The notes beneath the pieces are model-generated. The model saw only the letters and a list, made by a program, of their open reading frames with translations. It was not told the DNA's origin and ran no database searches. A stretch of DNA of 64,000 nt from Symsagittifera roscoffensis (taxonomy: Eukaryota; Xenacoelomorpha; Acoela; Convolutidae): NCBI RefSeq assembly GCF_963678635.1, contig NC_087062.1:6188193-6252192 (forward strand). The letters are read 5' to 3'. Shown here piece by piece: positions 22,919 to 34,250 of this stretch (the first letter of the stretch is position 1; each line of letters starts with the position of its first letter). The position numbers were made by a program, and so were the translations under genes.

Positions 22919-23540
22919 GTGGACATTTTCTGCAGAGTTTCATTATTAACAATAGAAAATTTTGCACGGTATGTGGTTCACCGCGCTGAATTAATTTTGA
23001 TAACTGGCGTTCATTTTAAGAGTTTCTCATCAATATTTAGTGTTTCTATTTTTAGAGATTCTCATATAGAAAGGATTCGGCGGAGTTTTTATGGTGTCAG
23101 TAACATTTGGGACATGAAACCATGGAATGTTACGTGTCTTGGCGTGCCTGGTTTGAAAACAAGGCAATGGCCAGAATATTTGGTCACCGTTTTAGAAATG
23201 CAGCCTGACTTGATAATAATATCTCTAGGAGGGAATGATACCAGCATACACCCTAGATTTCCTTGGCTTGCCCACAATTCTGCTGCAGGACATACAATGA
23301 AATGATTTTGATACAGCTTGAATACCTGTGATGGTTACATCTGCAATTAAACGAACACATAACAACACTATTTTGGAGCTCAAAGGTTTGGGCAGGGGAC
23401 TTAGAGAACGATATAATTCGTTTTCTAGTTTGACAAGGTCCAAATTTGGTTTTCTAGATGACGGAGTTCATTTGAATGAGCTAGCTTACCGCCACTGCTT
23501 GAAGGAAAGCATTCAGTCAATAGACAGTCAGAAAAAATGA
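22919..23540 (+). pseudogene. SGNH/GDSL-like hydrolase, copy D (broken)
   Basis: The frame is open from 22919 to 23305 (128 codons) with FRDSH (Gly changed to Arg), CLGVPGLKTRQW and SLGGND. A deletion of about 13 bp near 23300 moves the rest (MVTSAIKRTHN... DDGVHLNELAYRH) to another frame, 23328-23540. Confidence 0.6.
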
Positions 23541-24320
23541 GCCATTTTTTCAAAGTCAATTAAAAAGTGGGAAACAACTAAGCTTTTTTGGGTCAAACTT
23601 GCAATAGGTTATCATAATTGGCTAATTTGTAATCAACAAATAGTTCTGATAAAACGTTGATTAGGTTGTTTTTATTTCACACCTTATGAAATTTAAACCG
23701 TAAGGCAGGAGCATTTTTTTCTTGTTCTTTGTTTTTAACCCAAAATCAAGCTCCAGATTTTTACAGAAAAAAATTAGTGATATTACACACTGTTTTCTTT
23801 TCCGTCTTAAATTAATCGTGTTTTAATTTCCGAAGTAGGAGTATTCTGAAGTAGGAGTATTTCTATATTTGTATATTTTTGTTTGAATGGCTTCTTTCTT
23901 TGATTTTATTATTATAGGTGTTAAAAGAGAATTTAGTTGTTTGATGCTGACAAGCGTTTCGTCATCTGGCCCATGAAAACATCCAAATTGGAATGAATTA
24001 GTTAAAAAATTTAATTCTTTATATTTTTCACACTAATGCAGTCAGTAATGTTTAGAAACCTTCGAAGTCTCACTGCAATTCAAATATTTTTTCTTGAGTT
24101 GAAACAAGCAACTGATTACCAACAGCTAGAACTGATACAGGGATTAAAAAAAAGTAACGAGGAAAATTTCTTTAACATTTTCTGGTTCATTTTTTCTTTA
24201 GCTTATCACAACAAAATTTAATCAACAACTAGTTGGGCTGCTCATTGGGAAACTATACGCAATTCAGTCAACATATGTTGTAAATTATGTGAGAATCTAT
24301 AAGAGCTTGAGTTTTCTAAA

Positions 24321-24937
24321 CAAAACCCTAAATTATGTTGGTAATGAACTTTTTTTCTTTATGGTTTGTAAGATTCGGAATTTTTCCGAAATCAACAAAA
24401 CTAATTTTGCTAGATAATTTAAAGTTCAAGCTGTTTTTTTTCTGTGAAAAATTATATATATTTTTAAATTTATAATGAACCATTTGGCAACATCCGCTGA
24501 TGAACTTAACCTTGATGATACCTTGATGAATTAAAATGAACCAAATAGTGCTGTGGAGAATGTTTTGAGAAAAATACATTTTACGAAGAATCAAATTTAA
24601 GAAACAAACTGAATCATTGCGGTAAATATGATAGTTTTATGAAATATGAACAAAATTTGGAGATAGATTTCAAAGGTGAAAGAGGCGCACAGTTTATACG
24701 AATTTTATTTTAAAAAAAAGGTTCGAGTTATCACGCAGCCGTGGTTCTGATTTGGTCTGAAAAAGGATATTATGATCCACAGCATCTGATAGTGTTCAGA
24801 AAAAAAACATTTTAAACGCTTTTCAAAATCTGTTTAATCATGAAGTAAAATCATTCGTTTCAAAACAAGACATGAAAAAATACGAAAATTGCATACGCAT
24901 TCACTCGCATTAGTGTGAAAAAAGCACACGTCGATGC
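24321..24937. other. No supported gene
   Basis: AT-rich sequence with only overlapping short frames on both strands. I see nothing that can be named. Confidence 0.3.
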
Positions 24938-25806
24938 ATGAAGCGAAAACATCTAGACGGTAACAAAATATGTAGAACACCTCCCCAGCCACAATCAAAT
25001 AATCATTGGAAATTAGAATTAAGACAACAATATCCTTTTGAAGTCGTTAAACATTTAGCTGAAGTTGGTTTGGCTGAATTTTCAACAAACGGAGACATCA
25101 ATGTTTTTCCTCCTCTGAATTGTGACAAGTGGATGTGTGCTGCCTCAATTGATGGGTATACTTCCCACAAATGTTCGTTTATTTAAGATTATTTGAGTCC
25201 AGTGTCAATTTATCGATGTGTGCCGGTCAGTTTTCTTGTAAACACTTGACAAGGTATGCAGTAAAAAGAGGAACACTCCGAATGCAAAAAATCGAGTGGT
25301 CCAGATGGTAAAACTTTAAGATTAAGAGATGAGGGGATCAAAAACAAAAGTCTCGCGAACGTTAAATTTTTGTTAGAACTGGACAAAAAAACGAACGGAA
25401 GCAAGAACACATAAGTTGTCGAAAATAAGTGTTTTTTGGCCTTTGGGTGAGCAGTATATTTTCACCAACATGCAGTTCGTAAGTGTTCAGAATGTTAGCA
25501 TGAAAATGCGTTACGCCGGTGCTTGTCATGAAAAAAGGGACCATTCCGGTCTTAAGATTTTGAATTTTCGGGATTTTATTGACGGTTTACCTGCTTGTCG
25601 AAAATACACGAATAGTCAGAGTAATTTTGAATGACTACAAAACTTATAAAGAAAGCCAAGATGCCATGTCCACCTTTAGTTTGCGGCCACCAAAACTGCT
25701 TTGTATGAGCAACTTTGAAATTTATTTTTGTTTTTACGAGTTCAGTAAACTTAACATTGAAACTTCTCTATTAGTTAGTCTTGGGAAGCAAGATTTTTGG
25801 GTCTGA
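24938..25806 (+). pseudogene. ORF remnants of unknown element
   Basis: Consecutive plus-strand frames look like decayed coding sequence: 24938-25186 (MKRKHLDGNKICRTPPQPQ, ending DGYTSHKCSFI), a frame near 25265-25413 with CKKSSGPDGKTLRLRDEGI, 25416-25634 (VFWPLGEQYIFTNMQF... FRDFIDGLPACRKY) and an overlapping 25579-25806 (RPPKLLCMSNFEIYFC). SGPDGKTLRLRDE slightly resembles the core of a methyl-CpG-binding domain, but this is weak. No flanking repeats are visible. Confidence 0.3.
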
Positions 25807-26340
25807 AACCAAAAACACTAATTCTGAAACGTACGTTTCAGCCTTAGGAACCAAATTTTAAAATTGGTTTGGTGGGTTTTAACACCGTTAGTTTTCTCTA
25901 AAAAGTCAAAATTCAGCGTTCGGAGCTCAATTTTGAGACCAAAAACTCAATTTTTGTGTTCTGAAACCTGAAACTAACAAAAACTTACCATTTAAGACCA
26001 GGTTTTTGACTTATGGTATCCAAATTTGGGTTTGACTAATTCAACTTTTGCTGTTTTACTGGAATCCGTTTACAGAAACTTAAAAATTTGACCGGAAACT
26101 ATACTTATTTTAACTGAAACGTTTGACCCTTTAACTGAAACCTAGACTGAAACCAAAATTTTTGGCTGGTAAAAATCAATTTTTTAGTGCTTAGGCTATT
26201 ATATGAAACCTAGTTTATCAATATAAAGTAGATGTGTCAGTTTTTTAGACTTAGTTTTTGTTGTGAAACCTGATATTTTTGTGCTGAAACTAAAACTTGG
26301 TGTTTGGTGTTATATGGTTAACGTGTAAGATTGGTTTTAG
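25800..26340 (+). repeat. Degenerate array of CTGAAACC words
   Basis: The word TGAAAC, often CTGAAACC, recurs at least a dozen times at irregular spacing (25805, 25825, 25963, 25970, 26118, 26139, 26151, 26205, 26266, 26283 and variants such as GGAAAC). The strand is T-rich between words. It has no reading frame and may be a diverged satellite or part of a 5' LTR/leader. Confidence 0.4.
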
Positions 26341-26910
26341 TGCGTATTCTTATTGTTTATTAGGTGTATATTTAAACTGTGTCATAAAAAACTAATGATT
26401 TATTAAAAAACACCCAAATCCGTTCCTTCCTTCGTGGTTTTTGTTATTTTCTTCCTTAGTTTCAGTAATTGGTGGCTTTACTGATGGATGATTTAGGTTT
26501 ATGTTATGTTAAGGTGGATAGAATTAAAATTATTTTAAGAAAAAATGAGGATAAGCCTCGAGAAATGATGAAGGATTAGAATAAATAGCAACAAGCGTGG
26601 ATGGTTTGAGATAATGTGATGAAGAATTCAATTTATCATACAATTTAGGGTACTCTTAGATCGCACATATGACCACTTAACCCCCTCGAAAAAATAAATG
26701 AAGATATTTAATAAGTTTTTGAGCACTTTAGTTTAATACAGAATTTCGTTAATTTTAGTGATGATAACTTTAAACTGAAGTTTCGGCAAAAATTTAGTGG
26801 ATTACTGGACAAAACGGGTATATCTTACTAGCGGACTTAGGCAGAGAACGATTCTTTCAGAAATTTTATATATTATTATAATAATAGATAATAGTTAAGT
26901 TCATGAGCTA

Positions 26911-27175
26911 ATGTCAGTTAGAAAGCCGTATAATAAATTTAAAACTCAAATTAGGACATAAAGTCTCTAACATCATATGGTATATCACTAACACTGAAAA
27001 AGATCATATTGGTATACTAGCAAAACACCATAACGACGATAAACACGAATTATACGTCTTTTTTCGACGATATACTCCAGAAATTGACACAATTCTTCAG
27101 CAAATAAAAATACCAAATAATATAATTTATATACCGCAAGAACGATTAATTGCTTCACTCCCGATTGCTTTTTGA
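26911..27175 (+). pseudogene. Pre-gag small ORF, copy 1 (frameshifted)
   Basis: From 26933 a frame reads INLKLKLGHKVSNIIWYITN and continues to a stop at 27175. It aligns with the intact ORF at 27366-27650 over its whole length (NLKLKL..., IIWYITN...KD.I.IL.KH, EI..IL...K.P). The only ATG nearby (26911) is in another frame and joins after a one-base shift, so this copy looks broken. Function unknown; a predicted small beta-rich soluble protein. Confidence 0.5.
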
Positions 27176-27365
27176 TATCATAATATACCCAAGCACAAAA
27201 CTACTTGCATTTTAATCACTTTTTATTAAAAACACAAATTTTTTCATACAAAAATTAAAAACCTAACAAATTCATTCCAAATTCATTAGAAAAATTGAAA
27301 TATTCTTTATATTGTTTATCATTCCCTAGATAAATATTTATGTCCCTAAAATGATGTAAAATGCT

Positions 27366-27650
27366 ATGACCAACTTTTATCAAGTAAATACAACAGCATT
27401 TAATTTAAAACTAAAATTAAAAAATAAATCCACAAAAATTATTTGGTATATCACCAATATCCAAAAGGATCAAATCACAATTTTGTCCAAACACCCACAC
27501 AAAAATATTCACGAATTAACCATTCTCTCCAGCAGCAATACCCCAGAGATAACTTCTATCTTAAAAAAGCTTAAGCAGCCCCATAGCACTATTGATCTAT
27601 CTAACAAAAATTCGTATTCATTGAACCCAGCAAACTTCATTGTAACTTAA
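27366..27650 (+). CDS. Pre-gag small accessory ORF, copy 2
   Basis: 94 codons from ATG, intact, in the leader 90 nt before gag. The product starts MTNFYQVNTTAFNLKLKLKN, is basic, has alternating hydrophobic strands, no signal peptide and no cysteine motif. It is a paralogue of the broken ORF just upstream. The I.YITN...D.I.IL core recalls in style the small ORFs after env, but homology to them is not shown. ORFs before gag are rare in Ty3 elements. Confidence 0.5.
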   Translation: MTNFYQVNTTAFNLKLKLKNKSTKIIWYITNIQKDQITILSKHPHKNIHELTILSSSNTPEITSILKKLKQPHSTIDLSNKNSYSLNPANFIVT

Positions 27651-27743
27651 ATACAATTATTTCAGTCCGTACAATTGATCAGTACACAACACATCCAAAC
27701 CCTTTATATATTGTTAACAAAACATTGAGTGTATTAAACAAAG

Positions 27744-28952
27744 ATGGCAAACGTAGTAGCATACCCAGATTTAGCTCTCGAAAAATTTACCGGCTTAGAT
27801 CCGAATGAAGATGCAAGAGATTTTCTTGATATAGTAGAGAAAAAGATAGCATTTTCCCTAGGCACTAGACCAGGAGACGCAGGTGACGAACAAGACGCAT
27901 ATGATAACAGAAAAAGAGCCTTATTTGGTTCAATATTAAGAGGTCCAGCCGCTCAATGGTATCAGGGATTAGCAGCAAACTTACCTTGGAATGAGATAAG
28001 AGATCAATTCATAGATAGATTCACTGATGATAAGGATAAGTATAGGAGACGAATAAAAGCAGAAAACATAAAAAGACCTGATGAATTCATTAAAAGCTAC
28101 ATACATAGATTAAGCACCACAGTAGACCGTGGATGGCCTAATCCAACTTTTAATGATGATCAAAGAACAGCGAAGAAAATGGAATTCCTTGTACGCGGCT
28201 TAAGCCCGCCAGGCTTGAAACAAAAGGCTCATCAATTCCTAATTGAGAATCCACCCGCAACATGGCAACAATTAAAAGATCATATTGCAACAAAAGACTT
28301 AAGTTTTGCAGTAAGTAGTGAGTTTACTGGAACAGCCTCAAGTAGTGTTGATAATAAGTTGGAGATAGAAGGAATAAAGGATCAGCTTAAGGAGCTAACA
28401 GGACTAATGAAAGATCATAAAATAAATGCAGCTTATAATCCAAATGAACCCAGAAATAAACAAAACCATACCCGATTTTGTAAATGGTGTCGTAGGTCAG
28501 GTCATACTATCAGTGTTTGTTTTAAATACAGAGACCACAAAGATCAAAACAGAAAACCAACTCAGTATCGTGAAAAATTTTCAGACAATTATAATCGAAG
28601 ATCTAGGCCTCGAGAAGAAAATAGTTATAAAAATCGATACAAGGGCTATAACCAGCGAAATAACAATTACATATCATATTCTCCGTATCCTAGACAGTTC
28701 AATAGTAGAACAAATAGTTTCGATAGATCTCGATCTCAAAGTTGTGGATCAAGAGATAGAAATTTCAATAATAGATTTAACGATCAAAATAACCCAAATC
28801 GTTATAATACTTACAACACAACCTCAAATAACTATAATAAAAATAGGAACAGAAGCAATTCTATACCCGATCGAAATAGAAGATCATTTTCCCAAGACAA
28901 TTATCGAACGCGATACCAAAACAGACCTCACGAAAATAAATTCCCTTCCTAA
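27744..28952 (+). CDS. gag: Gag polyprotein with one CCHC zinc knuckle
   Basis: 402 codons, intact, from an ATG in good context (AAAGATGG). Residues 1-170 have the retrotransposon-gag (capsid-like) pattern, with FTGLDPNEDARDFLDIVE near the start and AAQWYQGL and WNEIRDQFIDRF later. Residues about 244-257 are CKWCRRSGHTISVC, a C-x2-C-x4-H-x4-C zinc knuckle that would bind RNA for packaging. The tail is Arg/Asn/Ser/Tyr-rich (RNA-binding, disordered). It forms particles in the cytoplasm. An overlapping frame takes over downstream and may be reached by frameshift. Confidence 0.85.
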   Translation: MANVVAYPDLALEKFTGLDPNEDARDFLDIVEKKIAFSLGTRPGDAGDEQDAYDNRKRALFGSILRGPAAQWYQGLAANLPWNEIRDQFIDRFTDDKDKYRRRIKAENIKRPDEFIKSYIHRLSTTVDRGWPNPTFNDDQRTAKKMEFLVRGLSPPGLKQKAHQFLIENPPATWQQLKDHIATKDLSFAVSSEFTGTASSSVDNKLEIEGIKDQLKELTGLMKDHKINAAYNPNEPRNKQNHTRFCKWCRRSGHTISVCFKYRDHKDQNRKPTQYREKFSDNYNRRSRPREENSYKNRYKGYNQRNNNYISYSPYPRQFNSRTNSFDRSRSQSCGSRDRNFNNRFNDQNNPNRYNTYNTTSNNYNKNRNRSNSIPDRNRRSFSQDNYRTRYQNRPHENKFPS

Positions 28953-29091
28953 TCAAGCAAGATCCCTAGGTGATTCAAAACCATCCTCCAGAGAAAATAG
29001 TCGAGACAGAAACCCTAAAGTACAATTTAGTGAGAAAAAAATCCATGGCTATTACAGCGATGACGAAGGCGAGGAATTTACTTTAAACTAG
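28900..29091 (+). CDS. Gag C-terminal or gag-pol linker frame
   Basis: A second frame is open from 28426 to 29091 and overlaps gag. Only its last part looks like protein: ARSLGDSKPSSRENSRDRN, then KVQFSEKKIHGYYSDDEGEE. The upstream part is Ile/Thr-biased in the way expected of a shadow frame. It probably continues gag after a programmed or mutational frameshift near 28900-28950, and ends 29 nt before the pol ATG. Confidence 0.4.
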   Translation: MIERDTKTDLTKINSLPNQARSLGDSKPSSRENSRDRNPKVQFSEKKIHGYYSDDEGEEFTLN

Positions 29092-29120
29092 AACAGTCTC
29101 CGCAAGATGAAAAGTCACAA

Positions 29121-31133
29121 ATGTATATTAATCTATATCAACATCCCGTCGGAGACAAAAATAAAAATAACGGCCTTGAAACCCAATTTTTAGTAGATAC
29201 TAGAGCAACTTGTTCACTGTTAAATTATGATACCTATTTAGAATACGCAAAAATACAAAAGTTGACACTTACTAAAGCACAATCCAAAACATTTGCTGTT
29301 AATAGACAAAATCTCAAACTCTTACGATATACAAATTTTAACGCTAGTTTTGACAGTAAAGGTGATTATTTTGTAAAAATTCGAGCATGGGTTGTGGCCA
29401 AGGACGGATGGAAACTTAATATATTAGGTATGGATTTCCTCCCTAATTCAACTAAATCGATCGACTTTTCAACACCAATACTAGAACTTGAAATGTACCC
29501 AGGAGTATCAGTCGCTATCAGCAATATAAAAAGCAAAAGCTATCCATTTATAAGTAGTTATCAGAATGTACTTCTGGACCAAACTATAACTTTAGCACCA
29601 AAATCAACTCGTGTCATTTCCATACTCCCAGCTGACAAAGTTTTTAAAAAAGGAACATCATTCAAACTTGATAAAGACCTACAACAAAAAGGAATATACA
29701 CTTATAACACATATTGTAATCATGACAAGAAAACGTTACCTATAATGATAAACAATTCTAAAGAATCAAAGGTCATTATATCCAAAGGTTCAATTGGACA
29801 AACTTTCGAGGACATTGAAACTGATTCAAAAACAATCTACAGCGTCGCAGACAATATAGCTTTTATGGAAATTTTGTTCAACAAAAACGAACATCTTGAT
29901 CATATTTTTCATGTAAGCGAGCAATCAAAAGATCAATTATTCTTCAAAAGTGCTTCAATTGGTGAAAATCATAAAAATTCAAAAAGGAAAAACAAGGAAA
30001 TTTTGAAACAAAAAGAACTAGATTATACTAATAAATACGAACTAGAAACAGCTTTCAGCAAGGAATTGAAGGATCTGAAACATAAATCTGAACTAAACTC
30101 TCAAACACATTTTACAAATATACAAATTCATGAAATACAGAAAAAATTTGACAAGACAAAACAAGAGTTTCTAAAAAAATTTGACTTTACTCACTCTGAC
30201 ATAGACCAAAATCACCTAATGAATATGCTATTACAAAATAAAGACGTAAATTCACAACATAAATACGACGTAGGACTAGATAAGCAAAAATTCCATGTAA
30301 AACTTTTACCAAACTCTGTATTGACTAAACAAAGACCATCAAGAGTCTCATTGCATTACCAAGAAAAACTGAATGACTTACTAGACCAACTATGTAAATC
30401 AGGAATAATTAGAGAAATGGGAAGTAATACCGAAATGGGATCAGAATTTATTAACCCACTTATAATACTTCCAAAAGGGAACATAGTCAAGCTCGTTATC
30501 GATGCGAGATACCTGAACTCAATAACTAACTTAAGTCGTTATTCATGGCCATTAGAACCAATAGGATCGCTCATCACTAAGCTAAAAGGAAATTTCTTCA
30601 TCACGAGCGATTTATGCTCAGGATACAATCAAGTACCTTTAACAGAAGAAACACAACAATTAACAAGCTTTGTAATTGGATCAAAACAATACACTTTTAA
30701 ACGAGGTTTTTACGGATTATGTGGTCTGCCAAAATTCTTCAGTAGAATAATGACAATACATTTTGCACCCTTAATAAAAAGAAATCAAGCAGTAACCTAT
30801 ATAGACGATACAATAATGCAAACACAAACGGTAGAAGAAATGTTCGATATCATTGCTACATACCATGACTTATTAAGAAAATCAGGACTAAAAGCTCAAC
30901 CAGAAAAAAGTACTTTTTTGAGAAGAGTACAGTTTTTAGGACATGTAATAAGTAAAAATGGCATACAACCAGTCAAGAAAAAGGTAGACGATCTCAAAGC
31001 ATTGAAATCGCCAGAGAACAAAAGAGATGTAATGAGAGTGTTAGGTTGTTTAGGATTTTATAGTATGTATATAAAGAATTTACATGGAGACTCAAAACCT
31101 TTCTATGATTTGATACGGAATGATAGTTTTTAA
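29121..31133 (+). pseudogene. pol: Pol part 1: protease and reverse transcriptase
   Basis: 670 codons open from ATG. A retropepsin-like region near residues 20-110 shows FLVDTRATCSLL and ILGMDFL; the active-site Gly of D-T/S-G-A is Arg here. A charged linker follows to about residue 380. RT motifs: KLVIDARYLNSIT, FFITSDLCSGYNQV (first Asp), GFYGLCGLPKFF and the catalytic TYIDDTIM (YIDD), then FLGHVISKNGI. The frame ends at 31133, where a one-base change before FKWTQDHEKLF moves the rest to another frame. The enzyme would copy element RNA to DNA in particles. Confidence 0.85.
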
Positions 31134-31695
31134 ATGGACACAAGATCATGAAAAACTATTTAACGAAATAAAAGAAAGAATTAGCGCAGATACAATTTTA
31201 GCTATACCAGACACAAGATATCCTTTCCATGTACACGTAGACTCATCATCAATAGGAATAGGTTCAATATTGGTACAAGAATTCCCAGAAGGAAAACGTA
31301 TAATATCCTTTAGTTGAAGAGTATATAACAAAGAACAAAAAATGTCAACAACAGCTAGAGAGCTTTGCGGTGTTGTATCAGCTCTACAAACATACGAACA
31401 CTATTTATTAGGTTCACCACATCCAATACATCTCTATACTGATCACGAAGCCTTGATTTACCTTTGGGGAAGAAGAGGTAAACTTTTCCATAGATATTTT
31501 AGATACCAATTGGTTATATCACAGTTCCAAAATTTGAAAATTATTTGGACCGAAGGAAAAAACCTAGCATTCTCAGATATTTTAAGCAGAAATGTAACAA
31601 CTAAAGATTTAGACAAACACCAATTAAAACATAAGAAAATTCCAAAAGACAATTTATTCTACGACAAAATGGCTACGAAGAAAACTACTTCATAG
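31120..31695 (+). pseudogene. pol: Pol part 2: RNase H
   Basis: The frame FKWTQDHEKLFNEIKERIS then VHVDSSSIGIGSILVQ (first Asp), STTARELCG (Glu), HLYTDHEALIY (Asp) and NLAFSDILSRN (last Asp) is a complete Ty3-type RNase H. A TGA at 31315-31317 interrupts it in frame after IISFS. Another frameshift near 31670 separates it from the connecting segment. Confidence 0.8.
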
Positions 31696-32359
31696 TACAT
31701 GATACCGAAAAAGGACCCAGCGACGAATTTTTTCCTGTCATTAAGCAAAATAAGAACGGTGTAACTAGTTTCAAAATAAACAACGACAAATTAATCAAAA
31801 TACCCAAGGAAACAAAAAAAGAACAAATTTGCTCACTAACTGATATAAGTTCTTGCTTTATAAAAGGTTCAGCTATCAACCAAGTTAGAATGATTCAAAC
31901 AAAATACCAAATAATAATGCAAATGACGAAGAATCAGATCATAACTACTCCAAATTGTCCTTCGAATTAAACACTAACCCAACCCAATTTGGGGATTATA
32001 TGTCAAATTACGATATTGAAGACCAGTCCGACCTCCTACACTTTGAAACGATTGATGAACAAGATGAAATCATTCAAGAATGTTTGCTAAACGATGAAAT
32101 TGCACTATGTGAACAATTAACCAATAAACTAGAAAACAAACAAATTGCAACCAAACTGCCTAACGAAACACTTACAAACAAGGATAACCTTACTCAGATT
32201 TTCACTAGTTTCAACAACCTAGGAAAAATTATAGATTTAAACACGGAACTTATTGCCAGAGAACAAGACACCGATGCAGTCATAAAAATCGTAGAATTAG
32301 TAAGAAACAAAAACAAAGTCTACATTATAGACAATCGAAAGCTTTATCTTCATATCTAA
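31668..32359 (+). pseudogene. pol: Pol connection between RNase H and integrase
   Basis: Two frames together span the region: one with YFIVHDTEKGPSDEFFPVIK to about 31905, then one with NDEESDHNYSKLSFELN to 32359. They are hydrophilic and acidic, typical of the variable tether between RNase H and integrase. Shifts near 31905 and 32340 join them to their neighbours. Confidence 0.55.
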
Positions 32360-32361
32360 AC

Positions 32362-34110
32362 AAATTTGAAACATTATTATTATTAGGAAATATTCTTTGC
32401 ATCGAACAAACATCAGATAATCCCGAAGTGAAAGAAATTAAAATTTGTGTACCTATGTCACTTTTTGTAAAAACATTTGAATTGGCCCTTACAGATCAAT
32501 TAGCAGGTCATGTAGGAAAAGACAAAACCATGGCGAATATAAAACGATTTTTCTTTTGGCCAGGCATGTATAAATGCATAACCCAGTTAATAGCAGGATC
32601 TCTTGACTGTCAAAAAAATAAACATAAACGTCACGATCTTAACCAAGCACCGTTAGAACAATGGACGGATACAGTACCTTTCCCGTTTCATACTGTATAC
32701 ATAGATCATAAGGGACCAATTAATCCTACATCAAACGGAAAGAAACACTGTTTAGTTGTGGTAGATTCATTTTCTCGATTCCTCCAAGTATATCCAGTAG
32801 CTAACACTACCGCATTTGAAACAATAAAAACTTTGGAAAAATTTATTCTCACATTTGGTATTCCACAAAAACTAGTTTATGATAAAGGAACAGCTTTCAT
32901 CAACGAAGATTTTACTAGTTGGCTTCATGAACTAGGAATAACACATGCTCCCAGAATCGCATATTCAAAATGGACAAATGGTAAAATGGAAATACAAAAC
33001 AAACATCTAGGAACACATTTTAGAATTTTCTTCGATCAAGCAAAGGGAAATTGGAGTGATCTAGCTGCGAAATTCGCTTTGGCTCATAACATCACTATCG
33101 ACGCAAGTACTGGATTAACACCATACGAAATTGTTTTCGGACAAAAACCTCAAATACCAATCTCTTTAAAATTAGGATTACTTCGAAATTCAGAATTAAC
33201 GTGCAACTCTGAATTCTGTGCTAATCTCCCATTACACAGACATTCTTTACAAACATCATCAAATAAAGCTATACAATCATTATTAAAACCAAAAATTAAC
33301 ACTTCACTACTTATCCGAGAGAACCAATTTAAATACATCTATAATACAGCTTACAAGAAAAGTCTTGAAAACAACGCCAAAATCCACAAATATCGAAATA
33401 AATATAAATTAGGAAAACCCTTAGAAATAGGTCAAAAAGTACGGATGGAAAACCATTCCATAGAAATTTGCAAATCAAAAAAATTACAAGAACTACGATC
33501 AGGCCCATATACGATAACAAATAAAGTAACGAATGTAAACTATGAAATACAATTAGATTCAGATCAAACTATAAAAAAGACAGCTCATAGAAACCATCTA
33601 ATTGAATACTTTCCCAATGAAGAAAAAGCAAAGGAACTGGTGAATGACTATGTTTTAAAAGAACAGTCCTACAAACCATTCTATGAAAATCTAATGAAAT
33701 CAAGGAATAAAATTGTCAATACACCACTCACCAACAAATCATTTCAAAACCCAATGGGTTCATCAGAATATTTAACTGTCGAAACACACCATAGATGAGA
33801 AAATAATATAGAACTACATGAAACTGAACAAGAAAAAACTTTAAAGAATATTGACTCAGGATTTCAAGAGCACAACACAGAAACTATACAAATGCCACAT
33901 ACACCAGGATTAGCTCAGAGAAGGCTAACCTCAACACCTCTTTATCCAAACGACAAGAATGGTAATTATTTCGAAGAAATGTCATATATACCATCTACAT
34001 CAAGACACAACCCCCAAAACGGACAGACATCTGTTCAAACGGGCTCGACAAATGACAGAATTCAGAGACATCGGCGACAACCCAGCTTCTACCAAGCAGG
34101 ATTCAACTAA
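32362..34110 (+). pseudogene. pol: Pol part 3: integrase with GPY/F-like end
   Basis: The frame holds a degenerate HHCC zinc segment (LAGHVGKDKTMANIK, WPGMYKCIT, SLDCQKNK) in which one His and one Cys are missing. The catalytic D-D-E core is visible: TVYIDHKGP (Asp), LVYDKGTAF (Asp) and NGKMEIQNK (Glu). A GPY/F-like module (LRSGPYTITNKVTNVNYEI) follows near 33500. An in-frame TGA at 33796-33798 cuts off a Ser/Gln-rich tail that stays open to 34110 (MPHTPGLAQRRL... FYQAGFN). It would insert the cDNA into the genome. Confidence 0.8.
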
Positions 34111-34250
34111 AAAATCTCTAATAGTCTTCACTAACTAAAAACAAAAAACTCATTTTGTAATCTGCGGGTCATCAATTTGGATACAAAAGATTATTCAAAT
34201 TATGACCCCACACGTAATGCTCAATCAAACTAGTCAATTTTTTTAAAACA

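Larger units (their letters stand above)
19665..24320 (+). mobile_element. S-unit copy D, split by a 2.7-kb gene fragment
   Basis: S-unit sequence runs from 19665 to about 19806 (ends CCAGCATATAA), is interrupted, and resumes at about 22526 (ATTTCATTTATATTT). Copy C is continuous across that point near 16378. The 3' part holds SGNH frame D and the CPIC/QQLELIQG tail to 24320. Confidence 0.6.

Noticed and set aside
26340..26470. 5' LTR of the Ty3 element
   Set aside because: Only faint word similarity to 40440-40511 (AAACACC, TTCGTGG); too weak to call without alignment.
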